A DNA stretch of 64,000 nt from CAVRIA01 sp963721115. Its GTDB lineage: Bacteria > Desulfobacterota > Binatia > HRBIN30 > CADEER01. A model generated the notes under the pieces. That model saw only the letters and a list, made by a program, of their open reading frames with translations. It was not told where the DNA came from and did not search any database. Both the position numbers and the translations under genes were made by a program. The stretch is from the NCBI GenBank assembly GCA_963721115.1, contig CAVRIA010000004.1, forward strand, positions 186,001-250,000, read 5' to 3'. This document shows positions 45,243 through 55,016 of this stretch, one piece after another; within the stretch, counting starts at the first letter, position 1; each line of letters starts with the position of its first letter.

Positions 45243-45727
45243 CGAGGTTTTGCCCAACAATCCGCCCAGCCTCCCTACCGGATTGTCGGTTGTGAAGTTG
45301 TCGAGGTCTTCTCCAAACCGCAGTGCGAAAAGCTCGGCGCGATCAGGCTCCGATCCCCTCTCCGGATGGGAGAGGATCGAGGTGGGGGGATTTGATGGCG
45401 CCGCAGGCCACGAATTGCCGTGGCCACTCAATGCGGCGACAGAAGACGGGATGGTGATGGCTCCGCCATGCGTTTGATCCCCCTCATCCTAACCTTCTCC
45501 CATCCGGGAGAAGGAACGGATCGCAAGGATACGTTGCCAGAAACAGAGAGACCAATTTCTCGCGCAGAGCCGCAGTGACGCAGAGAGAAATCCATTCATC
45601 GGAATCCATTCCGAATCCCCCCTGGCGTCTTGGCGTCTCTGCGCGAGATACTCCGGGGTCTTTGCTTTCCGGTTCCTAATTCAACCGCGGGGGGTCGAAG
45701 CTCTCCCCGGACCGTTCGAGCCCGCCG
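45243..45727. repeat. Gap with two inverted-repeat elements
   Basis: No gene seen in 485 bases. At 45350-45516 CCCCTCTCCGGATGGGAGAG faces CTTCTCCCATCCGGGAGAAG. At 45558-45649 the arms TCTCGCGCAGAG and CTCTGCGCGAGA are exact complements with degenerate GACGCAGAG/GGCGTCTTGGCGTC inside. Both are of the low-complexity class found elsewhere in the window. Confidence 0.75.
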
Positions 45728-48104
45728 TCACTCGATCAGTCCCGCCTTGCGGCTGGCGGCGAGGGCGTCGATGGCGTCGATGCGGCGGATCGAGGCGCGG
45801 ATCTGGCGGGCGAAGTCGCGCCGGCGCTCCCCGACCCGCGCCGCCGTCGGCGTCGAGGAGGCCGCGGTTGGCGGCCAGCCGCAGCGCGGTCGAGAAGAGC
45901 ACCTTGGAGACCGACTCGGCGCTGCGGATGCGGCGCTGCAGCTGGTACTGCCTGCCCAGCGCCAGGCAGCGCGACAGGAACGCCGCCTCCTCGAAGGGCT
46001 GCGCGCCGAGGCGCGCGAGCGCGTCGGCGACCACCTGGTAGGCCTCCAGGAAGGGACGCAGGACGCGGTGCGCGGTGAACGGCCGCAAGCGCCGCAGCAG
46101 CGCGTGGATCTCGTCCGGCCCGCGCGTCGAGAAGCGATTCCCACTCGGCGTCGTGCACCGCCAGCTCGCGCCGCAGCTCGTCGCGGAAGGCGTCCTTCTC
46201 GGCGAAGAAGAACTCGAACTTGAGCAGGTCGCGCAGCTCCATCGCCTCCTGCCAGAAGGCGTCGATCGGATCCGCGCGCGGTGGCGGCGCGCAGCAGCGA
46301 CAGCTCGGCGATCGCGGGGGTGACGAAGAAGTGGATGATGGTGTTGCGGTAGTAGGCGGCGGCGAGGTGCTGGTCGGGACCGATCGCGTACACCGCCTCC
46401 GGTCCCTCGGCGAACGAGGTGACCACGCCGGTCTCGACCAGCGTGTCGAGCGTGCGCTGCACGTTGCCGGCGACGTCGGACTCGAGATCGACGGTGGTCG
46501 GCAGGCGGCGCCGGCGGACGTACTCGAGCAGGTCGGCGAGCGCGGCCTCGACCTCGGCCGCCGTCAGCGCCCGGTCGCCGGCGCCGAGCAGGGCGAGCGT
46601 CACCAGCGACGTCGGCGTGATCGGCGTCGCCCGGTTGATGCGGACGCGACCTCGAAGGCGAGCTTCTGCAGCGACAGGTTGCGCTCGTCGGGGTTCGGGC
46701 TCGGCGCCGGGGCTGGGCGGGCCGAGCGTGCGCGCCAGCGACAGCGGCTCGCCGAAGCGCAGGTGGATCTCGCCGTAGCTGCGCCGCAGGCGCCGCACCA
46801 AGCGCAGGAACCAGCCGAGGCTCTCGCTCTCCTTGGCGCCGCCGCGCTGCTCGGCGACGTAGTCGCCGACGTCCTGGATCTGGTCGTAGGCGATCGACAC
46901 CGGCATCAGATAGACGTCCTCGCTCTTGCCGCGGCGGTAGGCGTCGACCACGTAGGCGAGCAGGCCGAAGCGCGGCGGCAGCAGCTTGCCGGAGCGCGAG
47001 CGGCCGCCCTCGATGTACCACTCGAGCGGAGAAGCGCTTCTCGATCAGGTAGTCGATGTAGTGGCGCAGGACGAACTTGTAGACCGGGTTGTCCTTGAAC
47101 GGTGCGGCGGATGAAGAAGACGCCGCTGCGGCGCACCAGCTGGCCGATCGGGAAGAAGTTCATGTTGATGCCGCCGGCGGTGTGGTTCGGCGGGAGGCCG
47201 TTCTCGTGGAGGACGTACTGCAGGACCAGGTGGTCGAGGTTCGACTTGTGGGTGGGCAGGAAGACGAGCGGGTAGCGCTGGCCGAGGGCGTAGATGTCGC
47301 TCCAGCTGCCGCCTGTCGTAGCGGAGCGACTCGCCGTAGCCGCGCGTATACAGGAGGCGGATCAGGTGCGCGGCGAGATCGATCACGTAGGGGCTGTGGG
47401 TGGCGGCGATCTCGCGCAGGTAGCGGCCGGCCTGCCGGACGACGACGTCCTCGGGGCGTCCGGCCTCCGCGGGCGAGGCGCGCCAGGCCGCCGCGGAAGG
47501 CCGGGCGCGAGAGGATGTCCTCGTGCACGAAGCGCGGAACCTTGTAGCGCGCGCCGCGCAGCCGGCGCTCGGCGCGCTCGAGGGCCAGCGCCGCCTGGCG
47601 GGCCACGAACTCGGCGAGCCCGGTGGTCTGCGCCACGTCGGTGCCGCCGGCCTGCTGCCAGCGCTCGCGCAGCTCCGAGACCGGGGCGGGCTCGCCGACC
47701 ACCACCTGGCAGCGGTCGGGGTGGCGGCGCCGGATCCATCGCTGCCGCAGCGGCCCCGGATCGCGCGGGTCGCCGAAGGTCAGCAGGTCCGAGAACCGCA
47801 CGGCGCGCACGCCGTCTCTCTGCGCCGGCAGCCAGGCGACGCGGATCGGCGCCAGCAGCGGATCGTCGCCGGTCGCCAGGCGCGCCTCGAGGCGGGGGTC
47901 GATGGGGGGCCGTCGCCGCCGGCGCGACGGCGGGATCGGAATGCTCTCGTAGCTGCTGTCGTGCGACGATGCCTGCTCGTCGATCCAGCTCTGCAGAAAG
48001 CGTCGCTCCAAGGCGCCGGACGCGTCGATCAGGAAGACCACGCGCCCCGCCGCGGCCGCCGGGGCGGGCTCATGGCGCATGTCGCTGGCGGCCTCAGCCC
48101 GCAT
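45728..48104 (-). pseudogene. plsB: Glycerol-3-phosphate acyltransferase PlsB-like, many frameshifts
   Basis: Read across frames, the minus strand encodes a PlsB-type membrane-associated acyltransferase of about 790 residues. Pieces in order: VVFLIDASGALERRFLQS, FLPTHKSNLDHLVLQ (HxxxxD motif), GGINMNFFPIGQLVRRSG, FKDNPVYKFVLRHYIDYL, EGGRSRSGKLLPPRFG, VYLMPVSIAYDQ and the C-terminal RASIRRIDAID. It makes lysophosphatidate, the first step of phospholipid synthesis. At least six single-base shifts are needed (near 47475, 47318, 47098, 47030, 46690-46650, 46275, 46130). No stop codon interrupts the pieces, so error is more likely than decay. Confidence 0.75.
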
Positions 48105-48287
48105 TCCTCTCGATTCTTACCTGCTCGTGGTCGATTTCGGAAGGGTCGCGCCGGGAAGCGCCGGGCGGCAGGCCGGGTGCCTCGCTTGACCGTCCCCGGA
48201 TCGAAAGCATACTTTGCGTCGCCTCGCCCGTGGACGTCCGGTACACCCGGTGGAGAGCTCGCCCATCGGGTAATCTTCGAAGGACAA

Positions 48288-49088
48288 ATGAGGAGTCAGG
48301 CCGTGAAGAAGTTGGCGGTGTCGCTTTCGTTGGTGCTTTGCTTCGCCATTGGTGAGGTCCGCGCCGCGGACTCCGCGGCCGACTCGGGCACCGCGTCGCC
48401 GGCCGTGGAGGCTGCGAAGCCGAAGGCCGGCGCCACCGCGGCTCCGGAGGAGAAGGCTACGGGCGGCGCCGAGATCGCGGCCGTCCCGACGGCACAGGCG
48501 CCCGAGCCCACGCCGGCGGGCGGCGTGTCGGCGACGCCTGAACAGCACGCCGAGCCGGAGGAAAAGAGACCCTGGTGGGCGCCCTGGCGGCCGGACAAGT
48601 CTCAGCAGGAGGAGGCGGCCGCGGCGAAGGCAGCCGCCGGCGAAGCGACCGGGGCGGCCGCCGCGGCGGCGCCCACGGCGGCCGTTCCGGCCGTCAGTCC
48701 GACGCCCAACGGGGAGCAGCTCGCGGCGGCGTCGGACGCACTGGCCCGCGAGAAGAACGGCAAGCTGGCTGCCACGCTGGACGCGTTCTGCGCCAAGTGG
48801 ATGGGCTTCCTGGCGGTGCGCGAGCGCGACAACAAGAAGGCGATCAAATGGCAGACGACGCCGCAAGGGGTGGAGGGGAAGTACGTGGGGTACAGCGAGA
48901 CGTTCAAGTGCTTCCTGAAGGACATCGAGAAGAAGGAAACCCCGGTGGCGACGATTCGCTACCTCGAGTACCTGTACGAGAAGGCCGGTCCCTCCACGGC
49001 GGCGGCGGAGAGCAGCGAGCCCAAGGTGGTGGAGTCGACCGAGGTGACCGAGATCTTTCGCTACGCGAAGGGCGAATGGGTGTACTGA
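48288..49088 (+). CDS. Secreted Ala/Pro-rich protein, unknown
   Basis: 266 residues; a GTG at 48303 with GAGGAG is an alternative start. Signal peptide VKKLAVSLSLVLCFAIGEVR, then a long low-complexity region rich in Ala, Pro, Glu and Lys with one WWAPWRPDK motif. The C-terminal 100 residues are compact: AAASDALAREKNGKLAATLD, AFCAKWMGFLAVRERDN, QGVEGKYVGYSETFKCFL and TVATIRYLEYLYE-like IRYLEYLYEK. No family recognised. The next gene, ychF, starts 50 bases later. Confidence 0.7.
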   Translation: MRSQAVKKLAVSLSLVLCFAIGEVRAADSAADSGTASPAVEAAKPKAGATAAPEEKATGGAEIAAVPTAQAPEPTPAGGVSATPEQHAEPEEKRPWWAPWRPDKSQQEEAAAAKAAAGEATGAAAAAAPTAAVPAVSPTPNGEQLAAASDALAREKNGKLAATLDAFCAKWMGFLAVRERDNKKAIKWQTTPQGVEGKYVGYSETFKCFLKDIEKKETPVATIRYLEYLYEKAGPSTAAAESSEPKVVESTEVTEIFRYAKGEWVY

Positions 49089-49137
49089 CGAAGGGCGCGG
49101 TTGCGGTTTTCCCCCGGAGGCGCGCAAGGACATACAC

Positions 49138-50187
49138 ATGAAGGTGGGAATCGTCGGGTTCGCACGTGCCGGGAAGACCACGGTGTTCAACGCCCTGACC
49201 GGCCTGCACGCGTCGGTCGGCGGCTATGCCGACCCCGGCAAGCCGAACCTGGGTACCATCAAGGTCCCGGACGCGCGCATCGATCGGCTGAGCGAGATCT
49301 TTCGGCCCAAAAAGACGACGTACGCGGAGATCGTGTTCGTCGATTTCCCGGGCGGCGCGGAACGCGGCGGCGCGGTGATCGACGCGGCGACGCTGGTGCA
49401 GATGCGCGACGCCGACGCGCTGGTCCAGGTGGTGCGCGGGTTTCCCGATCCGATCGCCGGCGCGGCGGCGGATCCCGCCCGCGACGTGGAGAACTTCAAG
49501 AACGAGCTGATCCTGGCCGATCTCGCCATCCTGGAAAAGCGCCTCGAGCGGCTGCGCAAGGAGAAGGGCAAGGAGCAGGAGGCGGCGCTCGTCCAGCGCT
49601 GCCGCGACGCGCTCGAGGCCGAGACGCCGCTGCGGCGCATCGATCTGTCCGAGAGCGAGGAGCGCGAGCTGTCCGGCTTCGGCTTGCTCAGCCGGCTGCC
49701 GCTGCTGGTAGTCGTCAACGTCGGCGAGGACCGGATCCAATCGGGCCTGCCGCCCGACGTGCAGGCGCTGCTCGAGCGCGAGCAGCTGGGCGGGCTGGCG
49801 CTGTGCGCGCAGATCGAGATGGAGATCGCCGCTCTCGATTCCGACGATCGCGCCGCCTTTTTGGCCGATCTCGGGCTCTCGGAGCCGGCGCGCGACCGCT
49901 TCGTCCAGTCCGCCTACGGCCTGCTCGACCTGATCAGCTTCCTCACCAGCGGCGAAGACGAAGTGCGCGCCTGGCCGATCCGCCGCGGCACGCCGGCGGT
50001 GAAGGCGGCGGGCAAGGTCCACAGCGACATCGAGCGCGGCTTCATCCGCGCCGAGATCGTCGCCTACGAGGACTTCATCCAGCTGGGCTCGGACGCCAAG
50101 TGCCGCGAGGCCGGCAAGCTGCGCCTGGAGGGGAAGGAGTACGAGGTGCGCGACGGCGACATCATCCACTTCCGCTTCAACGTGTGA
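49138..50187 (+). CDS. ychF: Obg-like GTPase/ATPase YchF
   Basis: 349 residues. MKVGIVGFARAGKTTVFNAL is the P-loop (G1), VDFPGGAERGG the G3 region, and VVVNVGED replaces the usual NxxD with NVGED, a base-recognition loop typical of YchF/OLA1 proteins that prefer ATP. The C-terminal TGS domain ends EYEVRDGDIIHFRFNV. The G3 motif DFPG is diagnostic. YchF binds ribosomes and regulates stress responses. Slightly shorter than E. coli YchF (363). The helical coiled insert RLERLRKEKGKEQEA is present. Confidence 0.92.
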   Translation: MKVGIVGFARAGKTTVFNALTGLHASVGGYADPGKPNLGTIKVPDARIDRLSEIFRPKKTTYAEIVFVDFPGGAERGGAVIDAATLVQMRDADALVQVVRGFPDPIAGAAADPARDVENFKNELILADLAILEKRLERLRKEKGKEQEAALVQRCRDALEAETPLRRIDLSESEERELSGFGLLSRLPLLVVVNVGEDRIQSGLPPDVQALLEREQLGGLALCAQIEMEIAALDSDDRAAFLADLGLSEPARDRFVQSAYGLLDLISFLTSGEDEVRAWPIRRGTPAVKAAGKVHSDIERGFIRAEIVAYEDFIQLGSDAKCREAGKLRLEGKEYEVRDGDIIHFRFNV

Positions 50188-50242
50188 GGAATGGTGAGCG
50201 GGCGCGTCGCCATCGGCTTCGCAGGCCTGCATCGGCAGCTCG

Positions 50243-50335
50243 TTGTGGTGCGGGCGTCCCGCCTGCACGGGGGACCGGGTTGGGGAGGGCAGGGGTCCCG
50301 GGGACCGCTGTGCAGGCCGGAGGCCTACACCACAA
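50243..50335. repeat. Long inverted repeat between ychF and a dehydrogenase gene
   Basis: TTGTGGTG (50243-50250) pairs with CACCACAA (50328-50335); inner arms GCCTGCAC/TGTGCAGGC and GGGGGACC/GGTCCC extend the stem. It lies between convergent genes and may end both transcripts. Confidence 0.75.
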
Positions 50336-50359
50336 AGCAGACGGCGGAATTGTCCCGGC

Positions 50360-51320
50360 TCACCGGCTCACCAGATTCACCGGCCGCCCGGCGAGGAAGG
50401 CGCGCACGTTCTCGACCGCCGTCGCCATCAGGCGGCGGCGTGCGGCGAGGCTGCCCCAGGCCATGTGCGGCGTAATGAGGCAGCGCGGCGCCGCCAGCAG
50501 CGGGTTGTCGGCGGCGATCGGCTCGCGTGAGACGACGTCGACGGCCGCGCCCCCCAGTGGGCCGGAGCGCAGGGCCGCCGCCAGCGCCGCCTCGTCGACC
50601 AGACCGCCGCGGGCGGTGTTGAGGAGGAAGGCGCCGGGCCGGACGCGCGCCAGCAGCTCGGCATCGACGAAGCCGGCGTTCTCGGCGGTGAGCGGACAGT
50701 GCAGGGTGATCACGTCGGACTGCGCGAACAGATCGGGGATGTCTCTCCAGGCGAAGGGCTCGTAGGAGGGGGACGCGCGCCGCGCTCCGCCGGAGGCGAG
50801 GACCCGCATGCCGAAGGCGTGCGCGAGCTCGCCGACGCGGCGGCCGATGCGGCCGAAGCCGACGATGCCCATCGTCAGGCCGGCGAGCTCGATGAGCGGC
50901 GCCTTCCAGAAGCAGAAGTCCGGCGACGCGGTCCACTCGCCCGCCTTGACGGCGGCGTCGTGCTGCCCGACGCGGTGACAGAGCTCGAGCAGGAGAGCGA
51001 AGACGTGCTGCGCCACCGAGTCGGTGCCGTACTCGGGGACGTTGGTCACCGCGATGCCGCGGCGCCGCGCCGCACCGACGTCGACGACGTTATAGCCGGT
51101 GGCCAGCACGCCGATGCAGCGCAGCTCGGGCAGCTGCGCCAGCTCCGCTTCTCCGAGCGGCGTCTTGTTGGTCAGGACGATCGCGGCGCCGCGTCGCCCG
51201 CTCGACGATCTGCCCGGCGGGCGTGCGGTCGTGCACGACCAGGGTCCCCAGCCGGGCGAGCTCGTCCCAGGGGTTGTCGCCGGGGTTGAGGGTGTAGCCG
51301 TCGAGCACGACGATGTTCAT
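50360..51320 (-). pseudogene. D-2-hydroxyacid dehydrogenase, one frameshift
   Basis: ATG at 51320 (MNIVVLDGYTLNPGDNPWDE). A single-base shift near 51190 separates the first 43 codons from the rest. After it: CIGVLATGYNVVDV, VPEYGTDSVAQHVFALLLEL, the Rossmann motif GIVGFGRIGRRVGEL, LLNTARGGLVDEAAL (Arg), AAVDVVSREPI (Glu) and the catalytic His in CLITPHMAWGS. The family reduces 2-oxoacids with NADH (glycerate and hydroxypyruvate type). The 5' end overlaps the next upstream gene by four bases. Confidence 0.8.
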
Positions 51321-51796
51321 CGCCGTCGCTCGCTTCCCTCCTTCTCGTGCAGGTCGAGGTGGGCGCGTTCCGTCGTCGGCCGCGTGTCCCGCCCGGCGCC
51401 GCGCGACAGGCGGAGGCTGCCGAGAAACTTGACGTTGGCGCAGGCATCGACGCCGCCGACCGCGCACTTGTCGAGCGCGGGAATGAGGAAGCGCAGCGGT
51501 CCGCCGAGAGACTCAGGCAGCGGCTCGCCGCCGAGCCGGTAGACAACTACCGCCTCGCGCACGCCCTCGAGCGGTACGCTGGCCGAGAACGTTCCGTCGG
51601 TCGACGACAGGATGACGTGTGTTGCCGCCGGGTCGGCTCGGACCGCAGCCAGGATCGCGTCCAGCCGGACGCCGCCGCCGCGGCGGCCCGGTACGAGGTC
51701 CGCGACGTCCGCCACCTGTCCGTCCAGCTTCGCCAGATCGTCGAAGCCGAGCTGCCGCGGGGTGCCGTCCCCGCCGTCCACGCTCAGTCTGGTCAT
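51317..51796 (-). CDS. Small molybdopterin-oxidoreductase-fold (PF00174-like) protein
   Basis: 159 residues from MTRLSVDGGD with AAGGGAGA upstream. QVADVADLVPGRRGGG, VRLDAILAAVRADPAATHVI, SSTDGTFSASVPLEGVRE and GGPLRFLIPALDKCA follow the fold of the sulfite-oxidase molybdopterin domain, but the domain is short and the Moco-binding Cys is not evident. Such proteins may bind a ligand without the cofactor. It is translationally coupled to the hydroxyacid dehydrogenase by a four-base overlap. Confidence 0.65.
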   Translation of the reverse strand: MTRLSVDGGDGTPRQLGFDDLAKLDGQVADVADLVPGRRGGGVRLDAILAAVRADPAATHVILSSTDGTFSASVPLEGVREAVVVYRLGGEPLPESLGGPLRFLIPALDKCAVGGVDACANVKFLGSLRLSRGAGRDTRPTTERAHLDLHEKEGSERRR

Positions 51797-51884
51797 GCCG
51801 ACTCTCCCTTGCGGAGTGCGAAACCCCTTCTCGCCGACGCGGTCGAGCACCGAGAAGCACGGGGCCGGGACCAGCGGAGCCCCC

Positions 51885-53585
51885 TCACAAGAACCCGTCG
51901 CACGGGATGCGGGTGAGGACGTCGAGGACGTCGAGCGCGCTCAGGAGAAGGGTCGTGACGTCTCCGGAGTCGAAGTTCCCCGGGCCGTCGGCGACGATGG
52001 CGTTGAGGTCCGCCTGCACCTGCAGCACGGTCGCCTGATCGGCGGCGGAGAACAGGCTGAGGTCGGCGACACCGGCGTCGATGACGTCGTTGAGGACCAC
52101 GGCGTCTTCGAAGGTCGCCAGCGCCGCTGAGGGCGCGCTGAAGGACGGCGGCGTGGCGGTGTCGGCCAGGGAGCGAACGAGGCGGAAGGCGATCTTGCCC
52201 TGCTTCTCGAGCTTGGCGAAGTCGACGACGCCGACCTCGTCCTGGTTGGTGTGATAGCAGGCGCCGGTGGCGTCGCTGAAGAAGACGCTGGGAACGGCGG
52301 AGTTGACGAAGTTCAGGTAATCGCTGCGCCCCTGGCCGAAGATGAAGCTGAGCTTGCGGGTGTCGAGTCCCTTGCCCGCTACCGCTGCGTCCACGGCCGC
52401 TTGCAGCGTTGCTCCTCCCGTCTCGGCGGCGATGGCGAAGCTGATGGATTTCAGGCTCGGGAGGAGGTTTGCGCCCTGGATGTCGAAGTTCACGTATGCC
52501 GTCGTGTCGGCGAGGGGAACGAGCGGGTGAGCGACGTAGTAGGCGGAGCCGAGGAGGCCGTCCTCCTCTCTGTCCCACAGCGCCAGGATGACGGAGCGCC
52601 GCGGGGGCGCCGGCAGGCTGTGGATGGCGCGGCCGACCGCGAGCACTGCGCCGACCCCGGCGGCGTTGTCGGTCGCGCCGTTACAGATGGTGTCGCCGAC
52701 CTCGAGGACTGTGCAGCTCGAGCCCAGGTGGTCGTAGTGGGCGCCGACGATCACGTATTCGTCGGGCAGCTCGCTTCCCGGGATGACCGCCAGCAGGTTG
52801 GTACCGAGCGTGAACGGCTGTTTGAAGGCATCGTCGCCGCTCTGCCCCGAGTTCAGCCCGAGCGCGATCTTCTTCAGCTCGCCGATGAGGTAGTCCTGTG
52901 CCGCGGTCGAGCCGGGCGTGTCGTTCTGCCGCCCCTGCAGCGCGTCGTCGGCGAGAAAGGCGACGTCGTTCGGGTCGAAGCCGGTAAAGCTGCTCCCGGG
53001 GGCCGGGCAGGAGGGCGGTGCCGCGGCGTCCTTGCGCTTCATCAGCTTCGCGTCGTTCTTCGCCTCCGTTCCGCCGAGCTCGGCGCAGTACACCGACGAA
53101 GCCGAGCCGGCGGGAACACCCAGTGTGATCCCCTCCGAGGCGGAGAACGGCGTCTGCAGCGAGACCGCCTCCCCCTTGCACACGGCCTTGATCACTTTCT
53201 CCTTCAGCAGGACGATCTTGCAGGTTCCCTTCGGATCGGGATCGGTGGTGTCGTCCTTGCCCTTGTACTTGTAGCCTCGCGCTCCCGGCGGACTGCCGAG
53301 CCCCTTCCAGCCCGAGGCATCGAGCACGAAGGTCACCTGCCCCGCGCCGGGCTCGGAGGTGTCGAAGAAGCTGAGCTGCGCGCCCGCCGCGGACGGGTCT
53401 TCTGCCGAGCCCGGGCTGGGGAGCGGGAAGCCGGTGGCGCTCTTCGCGACGAGCTTGGCGAGCTTGCCGGACTTTGCGACCGTCACCTTGCCGGGGATGG
53501 GAATGTCCGTTGCCGCCGCCGTCTGCCACACGAGCGGCGCGAACAGTACGGCGATGACGCTCGCCCGCAGAAACGATCGCTGCAT
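51885..53585 (-). CDS. Secreted M28-family zinc peptidase with N-terminal lineage domain
   Basis: 566 residues with GGAGGGG upstream. Signal peptide (ASVIAVLFAPLVWQTAAA). Residues about 25-200 are a Cys-containing beta domain (SGWKGLGSPPGARGYKYKG, CKIVLLKEKVIKAVCKG, SSVYCAELGGTEAKND). The M28 core follows: VIVGAHYDHLG (metal His), TDNAAGVGAVLAV (bridging Asp), LWDREEDGLLGS (catalytic Glu pair), DIQGANL and CYHTNQDEVG (metal His). Aminopeptidase activity outside the cytoplasm is expected. C-terminal helical 100-residue tail. Confidence 0.88.
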   Translation of the reverse strand: MQRSFLRASVIAVLFAPLVWQTAAATDIPIPGKVTVAKSGKLAKLVAKSATGFPLPSPGSAEDPSAAGAQLSFFDTSEPGAGQVTFVLDASGWKGLGSPPGARGYKYKGKDDTTDPDPKGTCKIVLLKEKVIKAVCKGEAVSLQTPFSASEGITLGVPAGSASSVYCAELGGTEAKNDAKLMKRKDAAAPPSCPAPGSSFTGFDPNDVAFLADDALQGRQNDTPGSTAAQDYLIGELKKIALGLNSGQSGDDAFKQPFTLGTNLLAVIPGSELPDEYVIVGAHYDHLGSSCTVLEVGDTICNGATDNAAGVGAVLAVGRAIHSLPAPPRRSVILALWDREEDGLLGSAYYVAHPLVPLADTTAYVNFDIQGANLLPSLKSISFAIAAETGGATLQAAVDAAVAGKGLDTRKLSFIFGQGRSDYLNFVNSAVPSVFFSDATGACYHTNQDEVGVVDFAKLEKQGKIAFRLVRSLADTATPPSFSAPSAALATFEDAVVLNDVIDAGVADLSLFSAADQATVLQVQADLNAIVADGPGNFDSGDVTTLLLSALDVLDVLTRIPCDGFL

Positions 53586-53665
53586 TGAGGCCCCCCTCCG
53601 GATTGGTGCGCCACCTTAGTGGCATCCGCCGCGATCGGGCAAGGGAGAACAGGGACGGGTGCCTG

Positions 53666-54808
53666 TCACGGCCGCGGTCGCCGCAGGAAGTGCGGCATCA
53701 GGGAGGCGAGCCAGACGGCGGAGCCGGCGATCCAACAGGCGGCAGCGCATCCGAGGTGGATGAAGTACGTGTCGCTCATGTCGGCGGCGAGGCGGGCGAG
53801 GAGCGCCAGCAGGAAGCCGACGGCGAGCGCGACCACCGCCGGCGGGCGGCCTGTGGCGAGCTGCTGCAGGTCGAGGTGAGCGTAGGCGACGTGGGTGGCG
53901 ACAGCGAACGCCATGAGCGCGAAGCCGCCGATGAATAGGATGTGCAGGGCGGGGACGCGGTAGTCCGGCCACAGCGCGGAGGCGGCGAGGCCGAGCGGAA
54001 CCATCCAGACCGAGATCCAGACGAGGCGCCGGTGCAACCCCGGCTTGCGCGGCGGGCGCCACGCTCCGCCGCCGAGACCCAGGCCCAGCGCGACGACTGA
54101 GACGCGCGCAGCAGCGGCCCGCCGCGCTCCCAACCGCTCTGTTCCAGCAGCAGGCTGGCGAACACGGCGACGCCCGCGACGCCATAGGCGACCGCCTTCC
54201 AGCGCTCGCGCGGCGAGGAGCCGAGGTCGGGGGGCGGCGGGGCGCCGCCGATGAGCGGCAGGATCAGGCTGCCGACGCCGATGACCAGGCAGAGAAAGAC
54301 CCCCTGCTCGACCAGCAGCTTGCCGAGCTTCATCGCCCACGGAGCCGCGGTGCCGGCGCTCGCGGCGCCGATGAGCAGCGCGCCGCCGAGCCCGTGCAGG
54401 ACGCCGAGCGGGATGAGGACGAACGCCGCCGGCGGGCGCCGGGCGCTGCTGCCGAGGAAACGCCGCAGGGCGAAACGCAGCAGAACCAGGAAGACCGCGG
54501 CGTAGCCGATCTGGGCCAGACCCCACCGCTCCGCCAGAAGCGCCGCCGCCGTGGCGAGGAGCGCGGCGACCAGGGCGCGAGATCTCTGCCGCCGAGGGCG
54601 GCGCGGTCTGCGTGCGCCGCGGCAGGGCGGTGAGGAGGAAGCCGAGGGCGAAGGCCATCAGGAACGTCTCCGTCTGGAGGAGCCCGTGCAGCTCGCAGGA
54701 GTAGGTGGCGGTGACGCCGAGCGCGTACAGCAGCCAGTGGCCGACGCCGACCCAGGCGAGCAGCACGCCGAGCGGGAAGAAGAGCCGAAACGGCTCGGCG
54801 CGCCACAA
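53666..54808 (-). pseudogene. NnrS-family membrane protein, two frameshifts
   Basis: Possible TTG start at 54808 (WRAEPFRLFFPLGVLLAW). Helices follow: GHWLLYALGVTATYSCE, MAFALGFLLTALPRRTQ with the conserved LPR, then a shift near 54575 into ALVAALLATAAALLAER, FVLIPLGVLHGLGGALL and LVEQGVFLCLVIGVGSL. A shift back near 54115 gives VPALHILFIGGFALMAFAVA, LLALLARLAADMSD and the C-terminus. About 12 helices. NnrS is a heme/copper membrane protein tied to nitric-oxide tolerance in denitrifiers. Frameshifts may be sequence errors. The upstream repeat hides the true start. Confidence 0.65.
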
Positions 54809-54902
54809 GGGCGCCGTCCGACTCGGGAAGGAGGCTTCGGTCTCGCGGCCGTCGGTCCGATGTTTCGGTTTGAATCTCGCGAGCTTTGCACAAGAGTCTC
54901 TT

Positions 54903-54984
54903 CTGAGCCTCGCCTTTGCCTCGCCTGTGCCTTCGCCGAAAAGGAATAAATTCAGGCAAAGGCGAGGCAAAGGCAAAGGCTCAG
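54903..54984. repeat. GGCAAAGGCGA-unit inverted repeat upstream of the NnrS-like gene
   Basis: CTGAGCCTCGCCTTTGCCTC (54903-54922) is answered by AGGCAAAGGCAAAGGCTCAG ending at 54984. It fills the gap between the AGCS gene end and the NnrS-like gene start, both minus-strand. Confidence 0.85.
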
Positions 54985-55016
54985 AGTGTCGCGCGCGAGG
55001 TTTTGTCCAAAGCCGC

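Noticed and set aside
43535..45295. A 586-codon frame starting at the DUF2339-like gene start as the whole product
   Set aside because: Only its first 30 codons (coiled coil) and a short later section look like protein; the membrane helices are in the other frame.
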